From positions 186,001-250,000 of the forward strand of contig MU400552.1 in assembly GCA_022578965.1 (NCBI GenBank): a stretch of 64,000 bases of DNA, written 5' to 3'. Positions within the stretch are counted from its first letter, which is position 1; every line of letters starts with the position of its first letter. The translations under genes and the position numbers were made by a program. A model generated the notes under the pieces. The model made no database searches. It was not told the DNA's origin and saw only the letters and a list, made by a program, of their open reading frames with translations. Below are positions 34,558 through 44,651 of this stretch, in pieces. The DNA is from Xylaria sp. FL1777. Taxonomy: Eukaryota > Ascomycota > Sordariomycetes > Xylariales > Xylariaceae.

Positions 34558-35601
34558 TTACTGGATGCCCATAGCCGAGTCTGTGCCTACACTGTCTTTC
34601 CAGAACTGATCAAAGTCGATGCTTTCCTTAAGGAACAGTTCTCTAATCTCCTTAGCGGCACGCTCCTGCCTCTCTGGGCCGAAACCTCCAGGCTGCGATG
34701 ATTCGAACTGGACGATCTCGATCCAGCGGTAGAATAGGTCCTCCTTTCCTATGGTGGCCAGAGCATCCCGAAAGGCAAACACCTGTCTACGGCGGCCGTC
34801 TTCCTGGGCTGTCGCCTCGCCCTTAAGGTCCACGCACAGCCATCCCCAGTCTTCTTGGTATAGCAAGATGACGAGCGTGAACGCCTCGATGGCTGCCATC
34901 TTCTCGTCAACCATCTTGGTCGCGTCTATCATGGCGCCCCAGTCGAGATCCCAGTCGCCATCCATGAGCACGTAGCCCGTCTTCTCGCCCAACACCATCG
35001 GGGCCGTGGCCATGTTCACGCGGGCCAGGAAGAAGCTGCGCGCCGCGTTTGTGCCATCTTCGCCGTCGTTGACAACGTCGCCCAGTTTCTCGCTCCATTT
35101 TCGGCTACGACGGACAACGACCTCGCGGCTGCGGAAGCCGACAGCCCGACGCCAGGCTACGGGGTTGCCGTGCTGCTGTCCGAAGCAGAACTCGATCGGC
35201 CAAGGCCATAGGAAGATGGTGAGAAGAGTGTCCAGCATGAAGGTGGCGGCGCGGCGGCTGACTTCGGGGATGATTTCTTCCCACATCATCTCGTCCACGA
35301 ACATGGTCGTCTCGTTCCAGTAGCCCATTGCCGAAGTTACCAGACTGAGATAGTAAGGTGAGATGTAGTACACCCGCCAAGCGAAAAGAGCGACGATAGC
35401 GAGATTCATGAGTATAGGTACCATGAATATCTTACGCTTGAAGTTCCGGGGCTTGCTGTCAATGTGCATGATGTACACGTGCTTCTCATCGAACGTGTCG
35501 ATGATCGGCTGCAGCACCTCAGGCGGTCGTTTGTAGGGCGCAGGAGGCCCATCTTTGCCTTTTGCAGGCGTTGGTTTGGCTGTTTTCCGTTGTCGCGCCA
35601 T
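34558..35601 (-). CDS. Conserved fungal two-helix membrane protein
   Basis: I do not recognise a named family. The single exon gives 347 residues. A basic N-terminus (M-A-R-Q-R-K-T-A-K-P) is followed by a short soluble segment, a first transmembrane helix at about 58-85 (V-P-I-L-M-N-L-A-I-V-A-L-F-A-W), a loop, and a second hydrophobic segment at about 116-137 ending in W-P-W-P. The remaining 200 residues are soluble, with many Trp and acidic residues (D-G-D-W-D-L-D-W-G; E-D-W-G-W-L-C-V-D). The codon pattern and even composition look like a real gene, and similar proteins are common in Sordariomycetes as far as I recall. Likely resident in the endoplasmic reticulum or nuclear membrane; function unknown. 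Confidence 0.85.
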   Translation of the reverse strand: MARQRKTAKPTPAKGKDGPPAPYKRPPEVLQPIIDTFDEKHVYIMHIDSKPRNFKRKIFMVPILMNLAIVALFAWRVYYISPYYLSLVTSAMGYWNETTMFVDEMMWEEIIPEVSRRAATFMLDTLLTIFLWPWPIEFCFGQQHGNPVAWRRAVGFRSREVVVRRSRKWSEKLGDVVNDGEDGTNAARSFFLARVNMATAPMVLGEKTGYVLMDGDWDLDWGAMIDATKMVDEKMAAIEAFTLVILLYQEDWGWLCVDLKGEATAQEDGRRRQVFAFRDALATIGKEDLFYRWIEIVQFESSQPGGFGPERQERAAKEIRELFLKESIDFDQFWKDSVGTDSAMGIQ

Positions 35602-36133
35602 GGCTGATACAATGGAATTGACGTGCTCCTGGCACAGGTGAAGAGCCTTGGAAGCTCGCCCGGGCCTGTTCGGAAATTTAATTATGATGTTTGTAAGGCA
35701 AGGTTCCTGTACCAGGGTATCTACTTACAGGGTACTGTACGCAGTAAGTATATCAAAAAGTGACGTACCTTTTTAGTGTTGTGATCATAATAACAAATCG
35801 CACAGCTGCGGACGGGCCGCCGGCTTTAACCCAACTGCCAACGCGACACTCTTTATCTGCCCATCTGAATAAGCAAGATGTTGGGCCGCATATCAAAACA
35901 TCAACTTGCGATTAGAAGCGTCACGAATCTTAATGTGCCCACGGGCACAAGCTCTTAGACCAGCGACTGGCGATTCAACCACAAGAAAAATATATGTATC
36001 CATACCGCGGACGAGACAAGTCAGAAAAACCACATTTATTCCGATGCAACTGATATCAAATACCACGCTGGTAAATGTATTCCAGGTCGCTCTAAAATGC
36101 CACAACACGCAAGTGTCATGTACCGATGTCCTT
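35602..36133. other. Intergenic
   Basis: Upstream of the membrane-protein gene and downstream of the PDAP1-like gene. A small open frame pair (35893-36208) overlaps on both strands without support. Confidence 0.55.
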
Positions 36134-37104
36134 TCATTTCTTTCCCTTCTTAACGGGCTTTCCGAGAGCAGCCTCCCGTTTCTTTGCCTCCTTAGCCTCT
36201 CTCTCTAGTCGTCGCTCTTTTTCCTGCTCCTCCCTTTCTTCTCTCTCGGCCTGCAATGCACCGACACGTTAGTATTTAGTTCAACAGTGATCCATTTCCT
36301 CTTAGGTATAGGCATGACCCCAAGCGAAATGGTTTAGGTGCGGGGCGACTACATACTTGTTTCCGAGCAGCATCCGCTTCTCGCTTCTCGCGAATCATTT
36401 GTAGACGAGCCAGGTCGGCCTTGGCCTCGTCCGTCTTGCCTTCGGCATGCAACTTACGGTAACGCTCGGCAGCTTGTTGTTTTTCGAGGGCTTCGCGCTC
36501 CTTTCGGCTCATGGTCGACTTGTTGACAGACATCTTGCTCACCCCCTCGGCGGCAGCGTCAACACCCGGGGCTGCAGCTTTAGTCTGTTGCCTAGCAGCT
36601 TTAGAGTGGTTCGGGTTTGCGGGCATGTCATCGTCCTCGTCGTCTTCTTCTTCTTCTGAGTCACTAGGAAGATCGCCAACCTGGACCTGGCCCTTCTTTT
36701 TTTTGGCTATGGCGGCATCTTTCTGGGCCTTCTTGGCGGCCTTGCGCTCTTCGCGGGTCAGGTCCTGTTGCGCCTGAGAGGGACCAGCGTCCGAGTCATC
36801 ATCTGAGTCTTCCTCGGAATCTTCCTCCGAGTCCTCTTCGCTGTCGTCATCGTCGTCCTCGTCCTCGTTGTTTTTTCTTCTCTGAGCGCTTTCGCTCCAC
36901 ATGCTAACCTCATTTCCATCGGCGTCGAGAGGACGAAGATCTTTAGAAAAATGCTTTCCACCTTTCATGTTCATGTTAGCCAAAGCCCGTAACTCGTCGT
37001 AGCGCGATGGCTCCGATGGAAGACATACCTCCTCTCGTGAATTTCTTGAACTTGCCACCGCGACCGCGTGAGTTGGCACCCGGTGCTGCTCCTCGTGGTG
37101 GCAT
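36134..37104 (-). CDS. PDAP1/PP28 domain protein (casein kinase substrate phosphoprotein family)
   Basis: A conserved eukaryotic acidic phosphoprotein, linked in other systems to casein kinase 2 phosphorylation and RNA/translation functions. Exons 37104-37029, 36961-36357 and 36250-36134 give 265 residues. The N-terminus is Gly/Arg-rich (R-G-R-G-G-K-F-K-K) and leads to the family start R-G-G-G-K-H-F-S. An acidic Ser/Asp/Glu tract at about 55-80 contains several S-E-E-D sites of casein kinase 2 type. The PP28 domain sits at about 175-240: [12 protein letters not shown], then [21 protein letters not shown]. The tail is a charged Lys/Glu coiled coil ending in K-K-G-K-K. Intron 1 has a CTAAC branch site and an AAG acceptor. 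Confidence 0.92.
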
Positions 37105-40100
37105 CGTGAGGGCTGGTAATGCCTAGAAGAGGTATGCCGGAGGATTCCGAACGAGCTTGGCGGAGTAGGTCGATAGGTACCACACGTGCTGGCGAAGATA
37201 GTTGATGATAGAGTGAGGAAATAAAGCGACAAAACGGTATCTAGGTGATAGAAAACAACTCGGGTCTTTCCAGCCTCACTTTTCTTGTTCCTTCCAAGAA
37301 AAAGAATTAGGCAGAGTGGTGTGGAAAAGGGCAAGCCAGGGTTGTAGCGATCGCTATTATGGGTGTTGGTGATGTTAGGGCTGTAGACATAGATACCTAG
37401 AGATTTCGATGGTGAAAAACAGAACCTGCATGCACCAGGCCTCTTGAAAGAGGGGCCAGATGAGTCAGGAGGTGCCTGGACTCTAGACTGGGTAAGCAGG
37501 CAACAGTAGGCAGGAAGAAAGTTGGCGAAGAGGCCATCAGTCGCGTCGAACAAACCCTCCCTTACCTTGTGTACCTCCCCACTATCAATGCTCTTGGAGA
37601 TGGCGGGGTAGACAAACTCGATTTCCTATTGCAGTGCTAGGATTGGCTAATAGTTGTCGGCAACCAATCAAAGCATGTTGCCTCTGACCTCATAAGAGGT
37701 AACACAGCAATAAAGGGAGCTAACCCATCTGCAGCTTAGCGCTTATCGATCCCGAGTCGAGTCGGCTGTTCTCCCTGTGGCTAGGCCTTGGGACCGCCGC
37801 CACAATCTACAATCACCTAGATCGGGTCTAGTCCAGTCTAATCTTTCTTTTTAATCAAGCCACGTCTGCAAACATTCTTCCCCTTCTTCCTCTCTTTTCT
37901 TCCTCACCATAAAACTAATCCTTCATATTCACTCTGGCTTTCGCTTTTCTCAATGGCAGGTCTTGGAGGGGAAATTGGAGGAGAGAGGAATCGTTCTGAT
38001 CTCGATCACTTACCCTCTGGCCCGTTGCAGCTTGCTGCCGTTGGGTACCGGAGAAATTTTCGTATCGATACATTATACTCCATGAATCCGACACCGATTG
38101 TTTTAGTCCATCATCACTACCAGCGGCGCATACGTCTCAAACCACATATAGTTTTGTGATGTTCTGTAAATCGTCAATTTCGTTGTCGGCTCCAGTAAGG
38201 GAGATTGCATACCGAGTTGGAATCAACCGTCCATTACCTTTCAACCCAATGTGCTATCTGAGTAAGATCTAGTTCTGAAGGTAGGGGACCAGTACAACTA
38301 GACGCGTAAATGAAGCCAGGGAATACCCAAGAATTAGGTCTCCGCGTTTCCTGCCTGAAGCATTACAAGCAGCGCGACAAAAACAGTTGCGTCATTCGTG
38401 TGTGTTGTGTGTTGTGTTCACGAAATTAATCCGAGCTACCTATCTTGTCAAAAGGTCTCAAGTATATTTCCCGATCATGCATGCATAGTACGCAATGCTA
38501 GTTCTGGTATGTCTATTCAGAGAAATAGAAGTATGCGGCACGACTCACGCTCATCGCCTTCGAAATCCCTACTGCTAGATGAGAACCTCATTCGCTGAGA
38601 GCACGGGTCAGAGGGTTCTAGCATGTCGCAGTCTAGAATATTCATATCATGGACGTTCATCGTGCTCTTCTCAGGGAGAGAGTAGCACAAAGTGGCTGAG
38701 GCTGATATAGAAATTTATGTGGCTATTACTACGGCTACAAGCCGGATTACAAAGACGCCTAGAATGATAGTTGTTGAGCCGCCCTTTGGGTCTCATATGT
38801 ATTTCCTGCGATGACGGTCATCGTGTAGCTTACGCTACTCCGTCTCAAGAACAGTAACACGATTGGAAGAAGGACAATTTATCTGGCAACAGCGTGTCGA
38901 ATGCTTCCCCTATTCTAAACCCCGTTTATGTTTGGATATACGCTCTATAACCCTCAAGCAAGCTCCTACTTCAGAACTCCATGCCGGATTTGAGTACCGC
39001 GAGAATCTAAAGTAGCATCACGCTTCCTAGTATCTTAATATGGCGAATGCGGAATTTCCATGGGTTCTAGGCTTTATAATACTAACGGGCTTATCATAAC
39101 CATTCGCTGCTATCGCAAAATATCTAATAGTGATGATAATCAATAATGGGCGGTGATATCTCAAAAGCTTCTACAACAGATGGAAGTGCGCGAAGTACAA
39201 AATGTGTAAGGCAAATATATTATAAGAGGAGGAGAGAAGGGCGGAAAGAAAGAATCACAAGACATCTTGGCTAGAGGCAGCCACGTGCTTGATATGAAGA
39301 AAAAGCGTAGAATTGGTCATGATGGGAAGGATGACTGACCTGTGAAATAGAAGAGCAAGCACGTCCGGTTTATGGTTCTCCGCTTCACGTCAAAGTCGTC
39401 TTTCGCTGTCCTCAATAACACTCTGACGAATTAGTCGCAGCAGCCCAGATTCCATACCTCATGATGTTGTAATACAGACTATAGTCATTTTATGAGAGAC
39501 TGGGTTAGTAAGCCTGGCCTCTTTCCTAAGTTTTCCAAGGCGGTGAAGGCGGTGAAAGCGTGATATGAAACGGAGACTAGAGATATAGACAACGCCCTGT
39601 TTGGTCTAAGAACTAACTGAATGGCTCCTAGAACATGAATTTGACGTGCTTGGGCATCTTCTGCTGGTGACCTTGAAAGCACCATCAATGATCGCCGCTC
39701 CAAAAATGAATTAACCAGATATACTACTTTTGGACCTCAGGCTAGACAGCACAAAACTCAAGCAGAGAGCGTAGCTTCAGTCATAAATAGGTCAGGAAAC
39801 AATTAGAAAATCTATCTATAACGAGCTGAATTTAGTCTCCCAGGGCGACTCGGTCCACATGTCTATTGTTAGGAGTAGATGCAGCAGCCCTTGATCCTCA
39901 ATGTTTTACCACCTTTCGGGAATTAATTCCCAAGGATGGTAGAAGAATCTCACGGCAAGAGATATGACATGGATAAGCTGTATATCAACATGCTCTCGGT
40001 CGCCATATTCTTTATCCGTAGGGCGAGGTTGCTGCGTTCTCAGAGTCCGTTTAATCCCTCATCTTTGCCGTTCTCGTTGTTGACGTGCAAGCTACCTGCA

Positions 40101-40106
40101 AAGACA
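37105..40106. other. 3 kb spacer with one weak gene candidate
   Basis: Begins with the promoter of the PDAP1-like gene. A pyrimidine-rich leader followed by ATG at 37953 opens a 68-codon frame on the plus strand, listed separately at low confidence. From 38,160 to 40,100 I find only short frames without domains. No RNA gene or recognisable transposon. Confidence 0.5.
37953..38159 (+). CDS. Weak candidate: short ORF behind a pyrimidine-rich leader
   Basis: A 68-codon frame begins with M-A-G-L-G-G-E-I-G-G-E-R. Its ATG follows a 90-nt CT-rich stretch of the kind that precedes start codons in filamentous fungi. The first 31 codons look compositionally coding, and a GTACCG donor-like site follows them. 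I see no convincing second exon and no known domain. It could be the remnant first exon of a lost gene, a short peptide, or the leader of a non-coding transcript divergent from the PDAP1-like gene. Confidence 0.25.
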   Translation: MAGLGGEIGGERNRSDLDHLPSGPLQLAAVGYRRNFRIDTLYSMNPTPIVLVHHHYQRRIRLKPHIVL

Positions 40107-40913
40107 TTAACAGTTTGAGCTGCTAATAGTGTCTTGTTGTATAGATAACAGAAGCCGCTCTAGTCTGAAACCGCCTTTATCTCCAGTGAGAGAATAAACC
40201 TCAAGCTTCACGTCCTCTGTTATATCCTGGAGTATCTTGTTGCCAAAGGTATTTCCCGGTAACTTGACTAGAGAGCGAACGAAATCTCTAGGTAGGCGAG
40301 CTGTAAACTCTGAGCCGGCGACGGACAGCTTCACGGGCTCTAGGTCGCCACTGCCGTGGAATATCGCGAGGATCCGGTATTGGTCAGCGTAAATGCCACC
40401 ATGAAGGAGGTACTCGTTCATGTGTTGCGCTAGATTTGGACATTTCAGGTGACATGCTATTTTATAGGCGTCGAAAACCTCCAAGCCATGAAGCCACACG
40501 GCTATCACAACAATATTTTGCCCCCCTTTGCTGATCAACATTTCTCTCCATCGAAGCGCTCGGTTCCAGTCACTGAAAAAAGAGATGAATGGCCCCGTTC
40601 TATGACACCCCCATTCGAAGTGATCCCTGAAGGCGCCCTCATCCAAGTTGCGCATTGGATTGCGAGATATCATATTTCCAGGACCTCCTCGGAAGGTGCT
40701 ATTTCTATCAGCCTCAACCCTGAATCCTATCCTCAGGGGAGCCTTGAAATTTGCATAGGGATCGGGCTTGTTTCCATCGTAATACATTTCCGATATTAAG
40801 AGGAGTCGTGAGATATTTTCTAGATGGGCGAGAGATTGCGATACACTTTCAATAGATAAAAAGGGCGGTTTGGCAAGGACAGCAAAGGTAGTGCGGGGAG
40901 TGCTAACGCTCAC
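40107..40913 (-). CDS. Uncharacterised fungal protein, possibly DUF7587-like
   Basis: A single exon of 268 residues. The core at about 60-150 has the order of elements seen in a fungal domain family I associate with DUF7587: an F-R-V strand near 63-66, H-F-E-W-G around 98-102, then T-G-P-F-I-S-F-F-S-D-W-N-R-A-L-R-W near 107-123 and a hydrophobic strand N-I-V-V-I-A-V-W-L. This layout (early Arg strand, later Ser in P-F-I-S, central helix) recalls ADP-ribosyltransferase-like folds, but catalytic residues cannot be verified by eye. There is no signal peptide or membrane segment. It is isolated between long gene-free stretches, where lineage-specific genes often lie. Gene reality is likely, function unknown. 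Confidence 0.65.
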   Translation of the reverse strand: MSVSTPRTTFAVLAKPPFLSIESVSQSLAHLENISRLLLISEMYYDGNKPDPYANFKAPLRIGFRVEADRNSTFRGGPGNMISRNPMRNLDEGAFRDHFEWGCHRTGPFISFFSDWNRALRWREMLISKGGQNIVVIAVWLHGLEVFDAYKIACHLKCPNLAQHMNEYLLHGGIYADQYRILAIFHGSGDLEPVKLSVAGSEFTARLPRDFVRSLVKLPGNTFGNKILQDITEDVKLEVYSLTGDKGGFRLERLLLSIQQDTISSSNC

Positions 40914-42051
40914 TCATTTGGGAAATGTTTAGGCACCAAAATCATACAATAGATGCATAAACGTTGAAGCAAGGCGATTGAATACCATTTGATGCATCTT
41001 AAGCATATACAGAAACTTAAATGCAGGTCCCTAAGATTCTGTTTTTCTTTGATGTGAGCATTTCTTGTAGCTCGTCATTAGCTAGGAGTATAAGGATAGG
41101 GGCAACTGGGAATGATGATTAGCTTTGTAGAACTCAAAAAGCAAGGAAGGATGCCTCGTTTAGAACCGACTGCAGCTAAGTTCAATCCTATGTCCGTAAA
41201 TATGCAATGGCCTATGATTGTTGTATGAGTAACCAGCCCCAACTAACAACAACGCCGACGGCCCGGCTTTTATCTTCCAGACCCCAAGAATGAAAACTAG
41301 CGCTGGACAAGAACTTTACAGCGTACCGAAAACTTGAGTGGATTTATGCAGGCGATATTATCATATCTTGGAGAAAGAGTATATACACCAAGGCAACACC
41401 ATTAGTTTGAGCGGCTTTCTAACTTATTATTCATGTGCTCCCAACACATGTAAGACAGTGAGTGAGTGCACTGGAGCAAGGACGCGTGCATGGCGGTCCG
41501 GGTAGGTGGAGAAAACTGTGGACCCTCCGGGAAAGCCAGGAAGTTCGGGACGGGGTGGGCAGTATTGGCCCGAACTTTTGTCTTCGGGTAGCCGTTTATA
41601 ATACGGAACTGGGACGTACGCAGTAAGACCAATGCAGGCGCGCTGCATACCTATCACAGTTGTGCTTGGAGGACGCGTGATAGCGATAAACTGCACTATA
41701 TGTATACCTTTTGGGGGCTTCCTGCCCAGAGTTGGGGTATCGGGCAAGGCCGGGTTCGGTGCAGGGTCGCGTGATCCGCTAGAAAACCAAATGACCAAGC
41801 TAAGACTGCTATAACCGGGGCGCAGGAACATTCTCTCTTGCTCAGGTGCACACCCAATTGCTGACTTCGGGCTGAGATGCTACGAATGCTTATCAAAAGC
41901 GGGCTGTAGCTCATGAAACAACCATTACGTGTAGGTATATAATTAGCCTATTTCGGCCTGTAAGGTACCGGTCTCACTTACAGCGGCGTTTCGGCATCAG
42001 TACTGGTCAAGTGTGCTACCAACATTATACATATCTAGGTACTTAAGTAGA

Positions 42052-42080
42052 CCAAGGCTCCAAGGCTCCAAGGCTCCAAG
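42052..42080. repeat. 8-bp tandem repeat CCAAGGCT, 3.6 copies
   Basis: Perfect head-to-tail copies at 42052, 42060 and 42068 plus a partial copy. Non-coding. Confidence 0.9.
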
Positions 42081-43229
42081 CCATTACAGTCAATGAATTA
42101 AAAGATACTCCCACCTAATTCAACCCAGATTGAATGTTAAAAACATAATAACAGTTATTTGCTCAAACGTATTCGATGCTAATGAAAGGCTGGTGCCCAG
42201 GTATCTGCATGCTGGAATGATGTATACTAACTGATCTCAGCAGGGGCTGTATATGTATACTATAGGCATCGCCTACCGGCCCGATGAATACACTGAGGTT
42301 AGGTACCTCTAGGCTTTACGGTAGCCTTTACCAGAATGTTCCCGAATAGGATGCTAACGCCGCCTTAAGCCGGGGCCCAGCTTGGGCTCGGCCTGGACTG
42401 TCCCCAATTGTGCAATTTTTTAAATATGGAGATTTGCAAGACTTTCTTCTCCATAATTAGGGCCTCGGTTTTCCATAATTAGCCATGAAAACTTTATACG
42501 TAATAAACGGCTCTCTGTTCCGACGAAAAGCTTTCCGATCCCGTAGTGGTCAATTGACATCCTTAATAATATCTAGGTATTGTTTTGGTACCATTACCTA
42601 CTAGGTATGTAGTAGGGAATGCTGGCACTATTGAACTTTGTGAAGAACAAGCTGCTCTCTCTGTTACGTTTCAAAGGACGCATAATCAAAGCTAGCTATA
42701 TACACAAGACTTGGGTACAGGGGATCCGACGGGTCGACGAGGACCCTCGTGACTCTACTGACAAAGAAACAAGATTGTGCTAGCTTTATCAACCTAACTC
42801 AATGTTCTAGGCTCGTGATTTTAAAGGTAATTAATGTGGGAATATACAAGGAAGATTATCCAGACGCTGGTCGCAGTATGCAACTGAATTTGGGATCATA
42901 GGAATATTAAGTACGCATAAGGCTGAAACAGCGCTATCTTCCTGAGCCTAGTATATATTGGCTCTGTTCCTATTCCGTATTGGCACGAGTTCCACGGCCT
43001 TCCTAGTGTTTTTATACGTAACGTAACTCATGAAAATTCACGTATCACGTAGCCCGGTTAATTAGGACCGGCCCGCATAACGCCGGCCTTTTTATACTAT
43101 TTTGGAATCCTGCACAACACGATGGACCGAGGTTGTTTGACTACCTACCTAACCTAAGGTAACACTGCTACATAGGTACTCCATGCGCTAGCTGCGTTAT
43201 AGGAACGAACACATACGGTTTAGAACCTT

Positions 43230-43277
43230 AATCCGTACTGATTTGAGTCCGTACTGGCCCGATACCGTACTAGCCCG
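43230..43277. repeat. 16-bp imperfect tandem repeat, three copies
   Basis: Three consecutive 16-mers start at 43230, 43246 and 43262. They share an A-x-x-CCGTACT-x-x core and mostly end in GCCCG. They lie in the gene-poor stretch before the small gene; no function is evident. Confidence 0.75.
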
Positions 43278-44414
43278 GGACATAGATTCTTACCGGTCTA
43301 AGCCGGAGCTGGTCTGGGGCCGGTTGGAATGTCGTACCCTGGTCCGCGATAATCCGAGGTCGTACCGCAACGATACAAAATCCCATTCACTGGGTAGTCT
43401 AGAGTTCCTTCTATCTGGTCTATAAAGATTGACGGTACGTATCATGTAACTACCTAATAGCTATTATTTGCCGAGGTTGAGTTACTTAAACGGCTTCTAG
43501 TAGATATAACATGTGAGGGCGTATAAGTAATAGCATACATATAGGACAGATTACAAGAGTAAGTATGACATCACGAATCAATAAGGAAAAAGGGAAGAAA
43601 GGAGGCTAACAGGAGAACCTATCAGTGAAGCAGATGATAGGAGATAATAATCAATGAGAGCCGATACCCGCCATCTTACGAAACACCTATAAAAAGGCAC
43701 GAGCCGTACAAACAAATACATGAATCTACATGACCATATATCACCAAGTCGAACAGTAAGTACCGTCTTCAAAGCACATTGCCCAGTGATTAGCTACCGA
43801 GGTAGACCGCTGACTAAGCATTAACCAGTTTGACCCCCGTTTCGAGGCCCAGTTTCTATGCATAAAGATTACATAAATGCTGTTGTTCAGTCGCGTGATG
43901 GAGGATTAGCCTAAGCCGAGCCTGAACGAAAAAAGTAAGTGCGCTAAGCCCGGTTTGTCGTGTTTTAGAAAAGTGGTAAAATACACTACCGGGGTCGAGA
44001 AAAGTACTGGTGCCAAAACGCCGCTTTAAGGGATGGCGAGTAGAAGGATATGGATGTTGTGTGAAAGTTGGAGAATGAGAGTTGGAGAGTAACTGACATG
44101 GAGGGAGCCCACTGTAAGGGGTTTGTCTTATAGGCACTCCCCCCCGTTCTCTCCCACGTCAGACTGTTTTTCTCTCCCCTGACGATCCTATCGTCTGCAT
44201 TTATCGTTAGATTTTAATTTTTCTGTTGGGCCTCTACACCACTTTTTTTTTTCTTCCTCATTTACTAGACGGTGCCTTTGTCGCAACTCACAACGTGCAT
44301 TTTCTCCTCTCCGCGTGATAGTTAACTTGGTATGACTGGTCTCCTACCTCCTAGACAGACTGACTGACCACTGTTGCAGCAGATCAACTAAGACCTCCCC
44401 AGCTCCTAGACAAG

Positions 44415-44651
44415 ATGATCGTTACTCGCGCTATTTCCCTCACGAACTTCCTTGTTGCCACCTCGGCCTTGGGCTTTCAGGTGTGCGTCCTTTACCCGTG
44501 GCACAAACAACTCGACGAGGATTTTGAAGCATTGAAAAAAGAGCACCTGCGAGTCCTGGGTACGATCAAGGGCACCGTCAACCACGCCAGCGTCGAGAAA
44601 CCCCAGGGGTTCCGAGAGATGCTCGGCGGCTTCAGCCGATGGAGGAGTTGA
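44415..44651 (+). CDS. Small single-pass protein, probably mitochondrial
   Basis: A 78-residue protein in one exon. A short amphipathic start (M-I-V-T-R-A-I-S-L-T-N) leads into one hydrophobic segment at about 8-28 ending in L-Y-P-W-H-K. A charged helix that could form a coiled coil (L-D-E-D-F-E-A-L-K-K-E-H-L-R-V-L) follows, then a short basic tail. ATG lies behind a typical CT-rich fungal leader with a T-tract. Size and layout resemble small inner-membrane proteins of mitochondria such as assembly factors, and the sequence looks conserved, but I cannot name it. The downstream region shows no further exon. Confidence 0.72.
   Translation: MIVTRAISLTNFLVATSALGFQVCVLYPWHKQLDEDFEALKKEHLRVLGTIKGTVNHASVEKPQGFREMLGGFSRWRS

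Larger units (their letters stand above)
40914..44414. other. 3.5 kb gene-poor stretch with short tandem repeats
   Basis: No gene supported. Open frames at 41427-41831 (minus) and 41632-41814 (plus) overlap antisense and have no domain. Two small tandem repeats (42052-42080, 43230-43277) and several ACCTAGGT-like palindromes lie here. The final 250 nt are a CT-rich leader with a T-tract ahead of the small gene at 44415. Confidence 0.55.

Noticed and set aside
41427..41831. 134-codon minus-strand frame
   Set aside because: No domain and overlapped by frames on the other strand; no leader or splice evidence.
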